64,000 nucleotides of DNA from Nitrococcus mobilis Nb-231 (GTDB lineage: Bacteria > Pseudomonadota > Gammaproteobacteria > Nitrococcales > Nitrococcaceae), in contig NZ_CH672427.1 in NCBI RefSeq assembly GCF_000153205.1, forward strand, positions 793,394-857,393, in the 5' to 3' direction. The position numbers and the translations under genes are program-made. This document shows, piece by piece, positions 1-6,897 of the stretch. The notes under the pieces are model-generated. The model was not told the origin of the DNA and did no database searches. It saw only the letters and a program-made list of their open reading frames with translations. Position 1 is the first letter of the stretch, and every line of letters begins with the position of its first letter.

Positions 1-116
1 CCAAACAAGATGTCTCATTGTGTGATCCGAGGGAAGACCGGTTTCGCTCACGAGCAGCAAGCGGCTCAGCGGTGGCACCCCGCCGCCCACCCATATGATG
101 TTTCAAGGAAGCCAAA

Positions 117-821
117 ATGCAACTAGGACCTGAGGAGATCCACATCTGGCAGGTGGACGCCACCCAGGACGTCGAGGCGGTGCTGCCCCTGAGCGGGGTT
201 GAGCTGCACAAAAGTGCGCAATTTCGCCTGCCGCATGACCGTCGACGCTACCGCACGACCCGGACCGCGCTGCGACGAATTCTGGCGCATTACCTCAAGA
301 TCCCGGCGGATCGGCTAGCGATCCGCGAAAGCAGTGCAGGGAAACCTCATCTGGCGGCGCCGGCGCCGCTGGAGTTCAATGTGTCCCACAGTGGGGGGCT
401 GGCTCTGATCGCCATCTCCCACCAACCAGTGGGCATCGACCTCGAAGTTATGGATTCGTCCTTGGACTGGGCTTTGCTCGCCGAGACCCACTGCCACCCA
501 CGCGAGCAGGCTTATATCGTCGGTGACGCATCGGCCGGCGCCCTGGATCGCTTTTATCGGATCTGGACCCGCAAGGAAGCGTATCTTAAGGGTATCGGAA
601 CCGGTCTCACGGTACCGCCGAGATCGTTCTGCACGCTACCTGAGTGGATCGACGCCTGGCACCTATACGACTGGCCCAAACCGCCCCCGGGCTACATCGC
701 AGCGCTGGCAACCCCACTGTCACGACCAACGTGGACGATATGCGAATTCGCCGGGTACATCGACCGTCACGAGCCAATGTCAAAACCCAACCAAAGGAGA
801 GCGCCATGGATGACTCGTTAA
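117..821 (+). CDS. 4'-phosphopantetheinyl transferase, Sfp/AcpT type
   Basis: This 234-residue protein should transfer the 4'-phosphopantetheine arm from coenzyme A to a carrier-protein serine. The family motifs are in order: GKPHL at 75-79, FNVSHSGG at 87-94, GIDLE at 106-110 (Mg-binding Asp108 and Glu110), and WTRKEAYLKG at 150-159 with the catalytic-region Lys153/Glu154. Length matches the Sfp/HetI class (about 220-240 residues) rather than short AcpS. AAGGAA lies about 7 bases before the ATG. Genes of this class often sit beside siderophore or polyketide clusters; here the next gene downstream is only a relic, so the cluster may have been lost and the carrier protein it serves is not visible in the window. 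Family assignment is firm; the substrate is unknown. Confidence 0.93.
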   Translation: MQLGPEEIHIWQVDATQDVEAVLPLSGVELHKSAQFRLPHDRRRYRTTRTALRRILAHYLKIPADRLAIRESSAGKPHLAAPAPLEFNVSHSGGLALIAISHQPVGIDLEVMDSSLDWALLAETHCHPREQAYIVGDASAGALDRFYRIWTRKEAYLKGIGTGLTVPPRSFCTLPEWIDAWHLYDWPKPPPGYIAALATPLSRPTWTICEFAGYIDRHEPMSKPNQRRAPWMTR

Positions 822-889
822 ACCTCGAGGCCTTCACACTCCTGGCACCGCTGCGCATCTCGACCATTTTGTTTTCGATTCTACCGTGA
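806..889 (+). pseudogene. Truncated start of a gene overlapping the transferase end
   Basis: An ATG at 806 has a near-ideal ribosome site (AAAGGAGA at 793-800) and overlaps the last 16 bases of the upstream gene, as a translationally coupled downstream gene would. The frame closes after 27 codons. I read it as the surviving 5' end of a gene whose body is deleted; the aminotransferase-like remnant at 951-1223 may belong to it or to another lost gene. A genuine 27-residue peptide gene is possible but less likely. Confidence 0.35.
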
Positions 890-950
890 CAACTGTCCGA
901 GTGAGCCTCAATTCTGCAGCCCTCCGGGCCAACCGCATCGAGCCGCACTG

Positions 951-1223
951 GAGCGGATGAAAACGACTAATGGCGACCGGCTCGGCCATATAATATTGAC
1001 TCTTGTTGTCCAAAGAGCATCTGGTCGGCTACGACGGCACCTCGTGGCGCTGCAGATGCTTAGGCGGATACGCGGTCTGGGCTTGATGCTCGGTATGGAA
1101 ATCGTCGATTCCCAATACGAGCCTGACAGGCACGGCCAGTTCCCGATCGACCTGGCGATGGTGCAACGCATTCAGCGGCACCGCTTTACGATAACTTATC
1201 ATGGGTTACATCTACCGTTTTAA
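951..1223 (+). pseudogene. Relic of a class III aminotransferase (diaminobutyrate-type)
   Basis: The translated stretch contains RIRGLGLMLGMEIVDS followed by a DRHGQFPIDLAMVQRIQRH segment. This closely resembles the part of class III PLP aminotransferases, especially diaminobutyrate-2-oxoglutarate transaminases, in which a VRGRGLMLG(I/V)E(I/V)VD motif precedes an LA-RIQ helix. The N-terminal two thirds, including the PLP lysine region, are absent, and the expected C-terminal part of the domain is replaced by a short unrelated tail and a stop at 1221. There is no clear ribosome site. Diaminobutyrate transaminases commonly sit in siderophore clusters, which agrees with the neighbouring Sfp-type transferase. 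Assigned from remembered family motifs, without a database search. Confidence 0.55.
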
Positions 1224-1279
1224 AAGCCTGTTGGTGCCGAGCCAAAATCGTTCTAAAGCACATAGACCCTGTCAATTGG

Positions 1280-2371
1280 ATGTACGGACCACCACGCAAA
1301 ATTGTTCACATCGACATGGATGCATACTATGCATCCGTCGAACAACGCGATGACCCGCGGCTGAATGGGAAGCCGGTTATCGTGGCTTGGGGGGGGACAC
1401 GCTCGGTTGTGTGCGCGGCAAGTTATGAGGCACGCAAGTTCGGGGTACGATCCGCGATGCCGGCCGCTCAAGCCGAGCGACTGTGCCCACAGGCCATTTT
1501 CGTCCCACCGGATTTTATTCGATACAAGGCCGTATCGAGGCAGATTCGAGCGATCTTCTCGCGCCACACCGACTTGATAGAACCCCTCTCGCTTGATGAG
1601 GCCTATCTGGACGTCACCGTTAACAAGCAGGGACTTGGAAGCGCCACGGAGGTGGCCAAGGCAATTCGAGCAAGCATCCGCAACGAGCTGTCCCTGACGG
1701 CTTCCGCTGGCGTGGCCGCCAACAAATTTTTGGCCAAAATCGCCTCGGATTGGCACAAGCCCAACGGTTTACTCGTCGTTCGGCCCCACCAGGCGGCGGC
1801 GTTCCTCACTTCCCTGCCTGTTACTCGTCTTCCCGGCGTCGGCAAAGTTACGGGCAAAAGGCTGGCGCAAATTGGGATCGCCACTGTTGGTGAGTTGCGC
1901 ACAGCACCGCTACCTGTCTTGGAATGTCGTTTTGGCCAATGGGGGCGCCGCCTCCATGAGTTATCTCTGGGTATCGACGAACGCCCAGTGGTCACGCAGC
2001 GTCCGGCGCTACAAGTATCGGCTGAAGATACGTTTGAGAGCGACCTCCGCCTGGATGAGCTCGAGCCGCATATTCGCCGACTCTCCGAAAAAACATGGCG
2101 TTCCTATCGGAAACAGCCCACACGGGTCGCACGCACGATTGTGCTCAAACTCAAGACGGCGCAGTTCAAAACGCTCACTCGAAGCCTTACCCTACCCACC
2201 CCGCCCGCCACGGCTACCGATGTTGCGGATATCGCCTGCGGACTGCGAGCGCGTGTCGATCTCTCTCCAGGAACACTCTACCGCCTAGTCGGTGTCGGCT
2301 TAGCCGGGCTAATCGATGCTGGGCAATTTACCGCCCAGGCCGATCTCTTCGCAGGAAATGAGTTGCTGTAG
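1280..2371 (+). CDS. dinB: DNA polymerase IV (Y-family translesion polymerase)
   Basis: This 363-residue protein is a Y-family polymerase that copies past damaged bases and makes errors on normal template. The catalytic carboxylates are Asp12 (HIDMDAYYASVEQ) and Asp106/Glu107 (PLSLDEAYLD). The helix-hairpin-helix segment LPGVGKVTGKRLAQIG follows, then the little-finger domain. The protein ends with QADLF, a clean beta-clamp binding motif, 6 residues from the C-terminus. Length agrees with E. coli DinB (351). No convincing Shine-Dalgarno precedes the ATG, so translation may be weak; no LexA box was found by eye in the short upstream region. Convergent with the arginine succinyltransferase gene, 71 bases away. 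Confidence 0.96.
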   Translation: MYGPPRKIVHIDMDAYYASVEQRDDPRLNGKPVIVAWGGTRSVVCAASYEARKFGVRSAMPAAQAERLCPQAIFVPPDFIRYKAVSRQIRAIFSRHTDLIEPLSLDEAYLDVTVNKQGLGSATEVAKAIRASIRNELSLTASAGVAANKFLAKIASDWHKPNGLLVVRPHQAAAFLTSLPVTRLPGVGKVTGKRLAQIGIATVGELRTAPLPVLECRFGQWGRRLHELSLGIDERPVVTQRPALQVSAEDTFESDLRLDELEPHIRRLSEKTWRSYRKQPTRVARTIVLKLKTAQFKTLTRSLTLPTPPATATDVADIACGLRARVDLSPGTLYRLVGVGLAGLIDAGQFTAQADLFAGNELL

Positions 2372-2442
2372 GAGAGAAAGCCCATCCTTTGTCGCAATTG
2401 AGATGGTCTCATCGACACCGTCCCCAGCGGGAACCCGGCAGA

Positions 2443-3468
2443 CTACTTGGGAGCCATCACTCGAACCGGCGCGCCGGAATCGATGCCAAGGGCACGGCCG
2501 GTCGCCGCATCGACCACCAACTCATTGCCGATTCGCCCGGCTGGCACCAGCACGCAGCGAAACTCGCCCCAACGCGTATTGCTGATCAGCCGGCGCGGAG
2601 CGCTCTCGACAACCGGGCCGATGCGCACATGCAAACGCTCGCTCTGCCGCACGGAACGGATCTGCTCTACCCGGGCCTCCATCGTGGGCCCGGCGTCAAA
2701 GATGTCCACATAACCCTCGTAGTGAAACCCCTCCTCCTGCAGAAAAGTCAAAGCCGCCCGTGTGTGGTCATGAACGCGGCCGATCACCGCCTGTGCTTCG
2801 GGTCTGAGCAAGGGTACGTAGATGGGATTGCGTGGCATCAGCTCGGCGATGAAGGTCTTGCCTCGCGTTCCCGTAAGATAATCAGCGCGCCGAAATTCCA
2901 TGGAAAAGAAATGCTGTCCCAGAGAGTCCCAAAATGGTGAACGCCCCCGCTCATCGCTGACCCCGCGCATCTCGGCCACTACCTTGGAGGGAAAGCGCGC
3001 GGCGAACTCGGCGAGAAAGAGGAACCGACACTTGGACAACAACCGGCCATTACCGCTGTGGCGGTAGTCGGAATGTAGATACAGTGAGCCGATCTCGGCA
3101 CAGCCTGTGTAATCGTTAGTTAGATAGAGCGTCGGCACTACTTTGTGGACGCCGAGCTCACGCGAGGCGTGCACGACGGTGCTGAGACGATAGCTGTAGT
3201 AAGGCTCACTCAGACCGATACCGGCCTTGATCGCGGTGGTTCCCACAATCCGAGCGGTAGTGCTGTCTTCAAGAACAAAGAAAAACAACCGCTCTGCTGC
3301 ACAATCGGCGCTGGCCGATGATTGTGCGAAGCTTTGCTGCGAATGCTCGATACGTTGGGCCAGGGCAGCGCGGTCGCGCGGCAACGATGTCAGCCCGACA
3401 CCGGTACTCTCGACCAACGCTTCCAACGCCTGCAGATCACCCGGCTCGATGGGTCGAATACTCATCAT
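2443..3468 (-). CDS. astA: Arginine N-succinyltransferase
   Basis: The 341-residue product matches AstA, which transfers succinyl from succinyl-CoA to the alpha-amino group of arginine, the first step of the AST catabolic pathway. It begins MSIRPIEPGDLQALEALVEST-GVGLTSLP and contains the family stretch SLYLHSDYRHSGNGRLLSKCRF-FLAEF, followed by FWDSLGQHFFSMEF and the TFIAELMPRNPIYVPLL region. The fold is GNAT-like. The first codons overlap the end of the upstream M20 hydrolase gene by 4 bases (ATGA), so the two are co-translated. The other AST enzymes (AstB, AstC, AstD, AstE) are not in the window, which makes the M20 partner noteworthy. Confidence 0.92.
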   Translation of the reverse strand: MMSIRPIEPGDLQALEALVESTGVGLTSLPRDRAALAQRIEHSQQSFAQSSASADCAAERLFFFVLEDSTTARIVGTTAIKAGIGLSEPYYSYRLSTVVHASRELGVHKVVPTLYLTNDYTGCAEIGSLYLHSDYRHSGNGRLLSKCRFLFLAEFAARFPSKVVAEMRGVSDERGRSPFWDSLGQHFFSMEFRRADYLTGTRGKTFIAELMPRNPIYVPLLRPEAQAVIGRVHDHTRAALTFLQEEGFHYEGYVDIFDAGPTMEARVEQIRSVRQSERLHVRIGPVVESAPRRLISNTRWGEFRCVLVPAGRIGNELVVDAATGRALGIDSGAPVRVMAPK

Positions 3469-4709
3469 GGTGCTTCACCCTTGAACGCCGCCCCGTCGCA
3501 CCGGCCACTGGCAAGGCCAAGCAGCAGCAGCGCGCTCAGCCGGCTGCGCTCGATTAGACTCGGAAGCTCTACATACTCATCGACGCTATGGAGGCCCCCG
3601 CCGATTACCCCCATCGTATCGATATTCGGCAGACCCGCGGCACTGAGATTATTGCCATCGCAGCAGCCTCCCGTATCGCGCCAGGTGATATTGAGGCCCA
3701 GCGTCCGCCCGCAACGGCGCACCCAATCGAAAAGCCGCCGATGCGCCGCATCGAGAACCTTCGGCTTACGGCCGAAATCGCCATGCAAGGCCAGCGTGAT
3801 GCCGTCGCGGGCGTTAATCACCTGATTGATCGCCGCTAGACGCTCCAACACCCACGCCTCGTCTACCGGATCGGAGAGCCGGATATTGAATCGAACGACA
3901 GCACGGTCGGGCACCACGTTGACCGGACCACCGCCGCGGATGAAGCCTGGGTTGACCGTCACCCCAGAACGGCGAGCGTTGAGCTCATCGACGGCGATCA
4001 GGAAATCAGCGGCGGCGCGCAGCGCATTGCGCCCGAGGTGATGCTCACGCCCGGCGTGCGCAGCCCGGCCACGCACGACGGCAGTGAAATTGCCGCTGCC
4101 CTTACGGGCGGCCGCAAGGGCGCCATTCGCCATAGCCGGCTCGTAGACCAGCCCCAAGTGGTTGCGTCCCGCCGCTGCGCGCAGATGAGCCGCCGAGCCC
4201 GGTGATCCCAGCTCCTCGTCCGGATTCAACACCACTTCCCAGCCGAGACGCCCCGCCCATGGGCTGCGCTCCAAGCATTCGAGCGCCTTGAGCATTACCA
4301 GCAGCCCACCCTTGAGATCGGCAACGCCCGGACCTTTGAGTTGTGTCGGACTGACGCGCTCCACCCGCTGAAACGCATGCTCGGTACCAAAGACCGTATC
4401 CATGTGGCCAACGAGCAGCACCCGCAACGGCGCACTCGGGTGTTTGTATACATTCAGCAATGGACCGAACTCGCAAACGCGTGGCTCTCCGTCGTCACCA
4501 ATCCGAACGGTGGGTTCGAGCGCAACCCTGTGCACCTGACCACCTAGGCCGCCGAACAAGTGGCTTAGCTCGGCAGCGATGCGCTCCAGACCGACGATGT
4601 TATAACTGCCCGAGTTGATGTTCGCCAAATACGCCAGATTGGCTACCATCTCATCATATTGAGCCTCGAGCCAATCGAGGTGGGATGTAAGAGTCTTGAG
4701 CTCAGCCAC
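3465..4709 (-). CDS. M20-family metallohydrolase (glutamate carboxypeptidase / ArgE-like)
   Basis: This is a dizinc amidohydrolase of the M20 family. Visible ligand motifs in order are GHMDTV, GVADLKGG, NPDEELGS (catalytic Glu and neighbour), VYEP, and LHSVDEYV near the C-terminus. A dimerisation domain (GRAAHAGREHHLGRNAL, then GGGPVNVVPD) lies between them. I place the start at a GTG (4709), giving 414 residues, close to carboxypeptidase G2-like enzymes; an open frame continues to a TTG at 4808, so the start is uncertain. It overlaps astA by 4 bases, suggesting a shared pathway. An N-acyl amino acid such as succinyl- or acetyl-arginine/glutamate is a reasonable guess for substrate, but this is inference. 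Confidence 0.85.
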   Translation of the reverse strand: MAELKTLTSHLDWLEAQYDEMVANLAYLANINSGSYNIVGLERIAAELSHLFGGLGGQVHRVALEPTVRIGDDGEPRVCEFGPLLNVYKHPSAPLRVLLVGHMDTVFGTEHAFQRVERVSPTQLKGPGVADLKGGLLVMLKALECLERSPWAGRLGWEVVLNPDEELGSPGSAAHLRAAAGRNHLGLVYEPAMANGALAAARKGSGNFTAVVRGRAAHAGREHHLGRNALRAAADFLIAVDELNARRSGVTVNPGFIRGGGPVNVVPDRAVVRFNIRLSDPVDEAWVLERLAAINQVINARDGITLALHGDFGRKPKVLDAAHRRLFDWVRRCGRTLGLNITWRDTGGCCDGNNLSAAGLPNIDTMGVIGGGLHSVDEYVELPSLIERSRLSALLLLGLASGRCDGAAFKGEAP

Positions 4710-4882
4710 GATAGTCCATTCCGCACCGGCCGTTCGCTTGACTGTGGTGTTCGGCAGCCTGACCGACAGTGCTCGACTTGCCTGGACCAGGCCACCCACC
4801 GAAATCAAAAAGTGTGCACAAATTCACATTTATCTTGCCTGCTGTGTCTATCATAAGCTGCGCGCCAGTTGGCATTTTTTTG

Positions 4883-4907
4883 CCCTCATCCTCTTTAGGA
4901 TGAAGGG
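4883..4907 (+). promoter_or_regulatory. Hairpin in the leader of the KaiC-like gene
   Basis: CCCTCATCCT and AGGATGAAGGG can pair into a ten-base stem with one bulged A and a CTTT loop. It lies about 70 bases before the ATG at 4976 and has no T-run, so it is not a standard terminator. It could shape the mRNA leader or be a protein site. A smaller hairpin, GGCA-T6-TGCC, lies just upstream. No clear promoter could be chosen in the 266-base divergent gap between the M20 gene and this operon. Confidence 0.3.
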
Positions 4908-4975
4908 AATTCTTGCTATTTCGAACAGCACCTTACGCGCACGACAGCGTCTTAGGGCTCGTCAAGGAGGCTTGG

Positions 4976-6412
4976 ATGGAGCGTCTATCTACAGGGGTCG
5001 ACGGGCTGGATGAAATTCTGCACGGAGGGCTCATCCCGCAACGCTCGTACCTGATACGGGGCGGGCCCGGCCGGGGCAAAACGACGCTCGGGTTGCACTT
5101 CCTCACCGCGGTCGATGACGGCGAATCCGCTTTGTTCATCGGTTTTCAGGAACCGGAAGCGCAACTGCACAGCAACGCGGCCTCGCTGGGAATCGACGTC
5201 TCGGCGATCAATTTCCTGAGCCTCGCTCCCGATGCGCAGTTCTTCACCGAGCAGCAAAGCTACGATGTCTTTGCCGCAGCAGATGTCGAACAACAACCGC
5301 TTGTCGAAGCGATTATACAGGCGGTAGAGCACCATCGCCCAACCCGCGTATTCGTCGATTCGCTATCCCAGCTGCGCTTTCTCGCCACGGATATTTTCCA
5401 GTATCGCAAGCAGGTGCTGTCATTTCTACGCTACCTTACCCAACAAGGCACGACCGTATTGTTCTCCTCCGAGAGCAGTCACGAATTGCCCGACGACGAC
5501 TTGCAATTCATCGCCGATGGCGTGATCAACCTGGAAGCGGGCGTTGCTGGACCGGTTATTCGAATATCGAAAATGCGCGGTTCGAGTTTCCGCTTCGGAA
5601 TGCATCACATGCGCGTCGCCGACGGCGGCTTGAAGGTCTTTCCGCGCATGATCCCGGCAAGCAGCCGGCAGGCCGGATTCCAGTTGCAGCGTTGGGGCAC
5701 AGGGGTAAAGAAAATCGATGAACTCCTACATGGCGGACTGGTGGCGAATACGGTTTCTTTGATTACCGGGCCATCCGGTACCGGCAAATCAACCTTGGCG
5801 GCTCTGTTCGTTGCCGAGGCGGCACGCCAGGGCCATCGGGCTTCGGTATTTCTGTTCGAGGAAGAAATTGCTTTCTTCCTACGCCGGGCGAAGGATCTCC
5901 ACCTGCCGCTGGAGGAGCCTTTTGCCGACGGCCGGATCTTGATCGAACAAATAGAGCCCATGCGTTATCTGGTCGACGAGTTCATCATGCGGGTGCGCGA
6001 ACAGATCGAGGAGGCTGGCGTCAAGATGGTGGTGCTCGACAGCGTGACCGGCTTCGAGGTCGCGCTGGGGGGAGAGTCCATTAGGGAGCGCTTGCACGCC
6101 TTCGCCAAAGGCTTGAGCCGCATGGGCATTACGATACTGTTGATCAATGAGATCGAGGCCACGACCGGAGCGTTCCGCGTCTCGGAGAAAAGCATCAGTT
6201 ATCTCTCGGACAACGTAATCTTCCTACGCTACATGGAGGTCGACGGTATGCTCAAAAAAGCGATTGGCGTTCTCAAGAAGCGGCTCAGCAGTTTCGACAA
6301 TCGACTGCACACATTCGAAATCGGCTCCCCTGGTGTGTTCAAAATCGGCGAGCCGATCCATGGCCTGCGTGGAGTATTAGGGGGAACCCCCATGCCGCAG
6401 GAAGAATCATAA
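4976..6412 (+). CDS. KaiC-like two-domain RecA-fold ATPase
   Basis: The 478-residue protein has two tandem KaiC domains. Domain 1 has Walker A GGPGRGKTT (29-37) and Walker B RVFVDSL (124-130). Domain 2 has Walker A GPSGTGKST (265-273) and Walker B VVLDS (352-356). The catalytic EE pair of KaiC is kept in domain 2 (FEEE, 294-297) but reads QEPE in domain 1. The KaiC autophosphorylation dyad Ser431/Thr432 aligns by eye with Ser408/Tyr409 (SISYLSD). The start at 4976 is chosen because AAGGAGG lies at 4964-4970; the open frame extends to 4913 without such a site. Its stop overlaps the ATG of the receiver gene by one base. No kaiA or kaiB is in the window. Likely a signalling ATPase; a clock role is not shown. 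Confidence 0.9.
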   Translation: MERLSTGVDGLDEILHGGLIPQRSYLIRGGPGRGKTTLGLHFLTAVDDGESALFIGFQEPEAQLHSNAASLGIDVSAINFLSLAPDAQFFTEQQSYDVFAAADVEQQPLVEAIIQAVEHHRPTRVFVDSLSQLRFLATDIFQYRKQVLSFLRYLTQQGTTVLFSSESSHELPDDDLQFIADGVINLEAGVAGPVIRISKMRGSSFRFGMHHMRVADGGLKVFPRMIPASSRQAGFQLQRWGTGVKKIDELLHGGLVANTVSLITGPSGTGKSTLAALFVAEAARQGHRASVFLFEEEIAFFLRRAKDLHLPLEEPFADGRILIEQIEPMRYLVDEFIMRVREQIEEAGVKMVVLDSVTGFEVALGGESIRERLHAFAKGLSRMGITILLINEIEATTGAFRVSEKSISYLSDNVIFLRYMEVDGMLKKAIGVLKKRLSSFDNRLHTFEIGSPGVFKIGEPIHGLRGVLGGTPMPQEES

Positions 6413-6771
6413 TGGCAGCGGCTATGATCCTGCTAATCATGAGAAAACCCGGCAACATACGGGTCATGCAGCATGCACTCGACCACCTCGGCCACTCGAG
6501 CAAAGGAATCTCCACTGAGGCGGAGTTGCAGGCGGCCTTGGCGGAGCCAATATCCCCGCGCCTGGGGGTGGTGGATGTGACTGATTTCAGCACCGATGTT
6601 TGGTCAATGTGTACCCGACTACAGAATCACAACATACCGTTCATCGTGCTCTCGGCACCGCAAACACTCAATCTCGACAACCACTCACTCGCTTATGGCG
6701 CCACCAGCGTTTTGCGCAAGCCGATTGCGAAGTCCGCATTGCTCCAGCTTATTCATGGCTTGGCGGCTTAG
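6412..6771 (+). CDS. Single-domain, degenerate response-regulator receiver
   Basis: This 119-residue protein has the length and alternating pattern of a CheY-type receiver. It keeps the phosphoacceptor-position Asp55 (LGVVDVTDF), a Ser81 at the Thr/Ser switch (FIVLSAP) and Lys103 (VLRKPI). The acidic pair that binds Mg near the first strand is missing: the strand end reads LLIMRKPGN. Phosphotransfer is therefore doubtful, and a phosphorylation-independent adaptor is possible. It overlaps the KaiC-like gene by one base (TAATG) and precedes the EAL gene by 126 bases, so it may bridge the ATPase and the phosphodiesterase. An in-frame ATG at 6424 is an alternative start. Assigned by pattern, not by a search. 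Confidence 0.72.
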   Translation: MAAAMILLIMRKPGNIRVMQHALDHLGHSSKGISTEAELQAALAEPISPRLGVVDVTDFSTDVWSMCTRLQNHNIPFIVLSAPQTLNLDNHSLAYGATSVLRKPIAKSALLQLIHGLAA

Positions 6772-6897
6772 GGCCGTTGATAAAAACCCGACTGATAAGA
6801 ACGCGGCCACACCACCTTGGCTAGGGGATATGCCGTAGTGACCAATACCGGCCTCTATTTCTCGAGATCTAGAGCCGGCCTGGAAAGGTGATCGACT

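Noticed and set aside
1-94. Minus-strand open frame at the left edge, protein-like (PPLSRLLLVSETGLPSDHTMRHLVW in one frame), and a plus-strand frame ending near 126.
   Set aside because: Both are cut by the edge, lack a ribosome site and have no motif I know; the fragment is too short to call.
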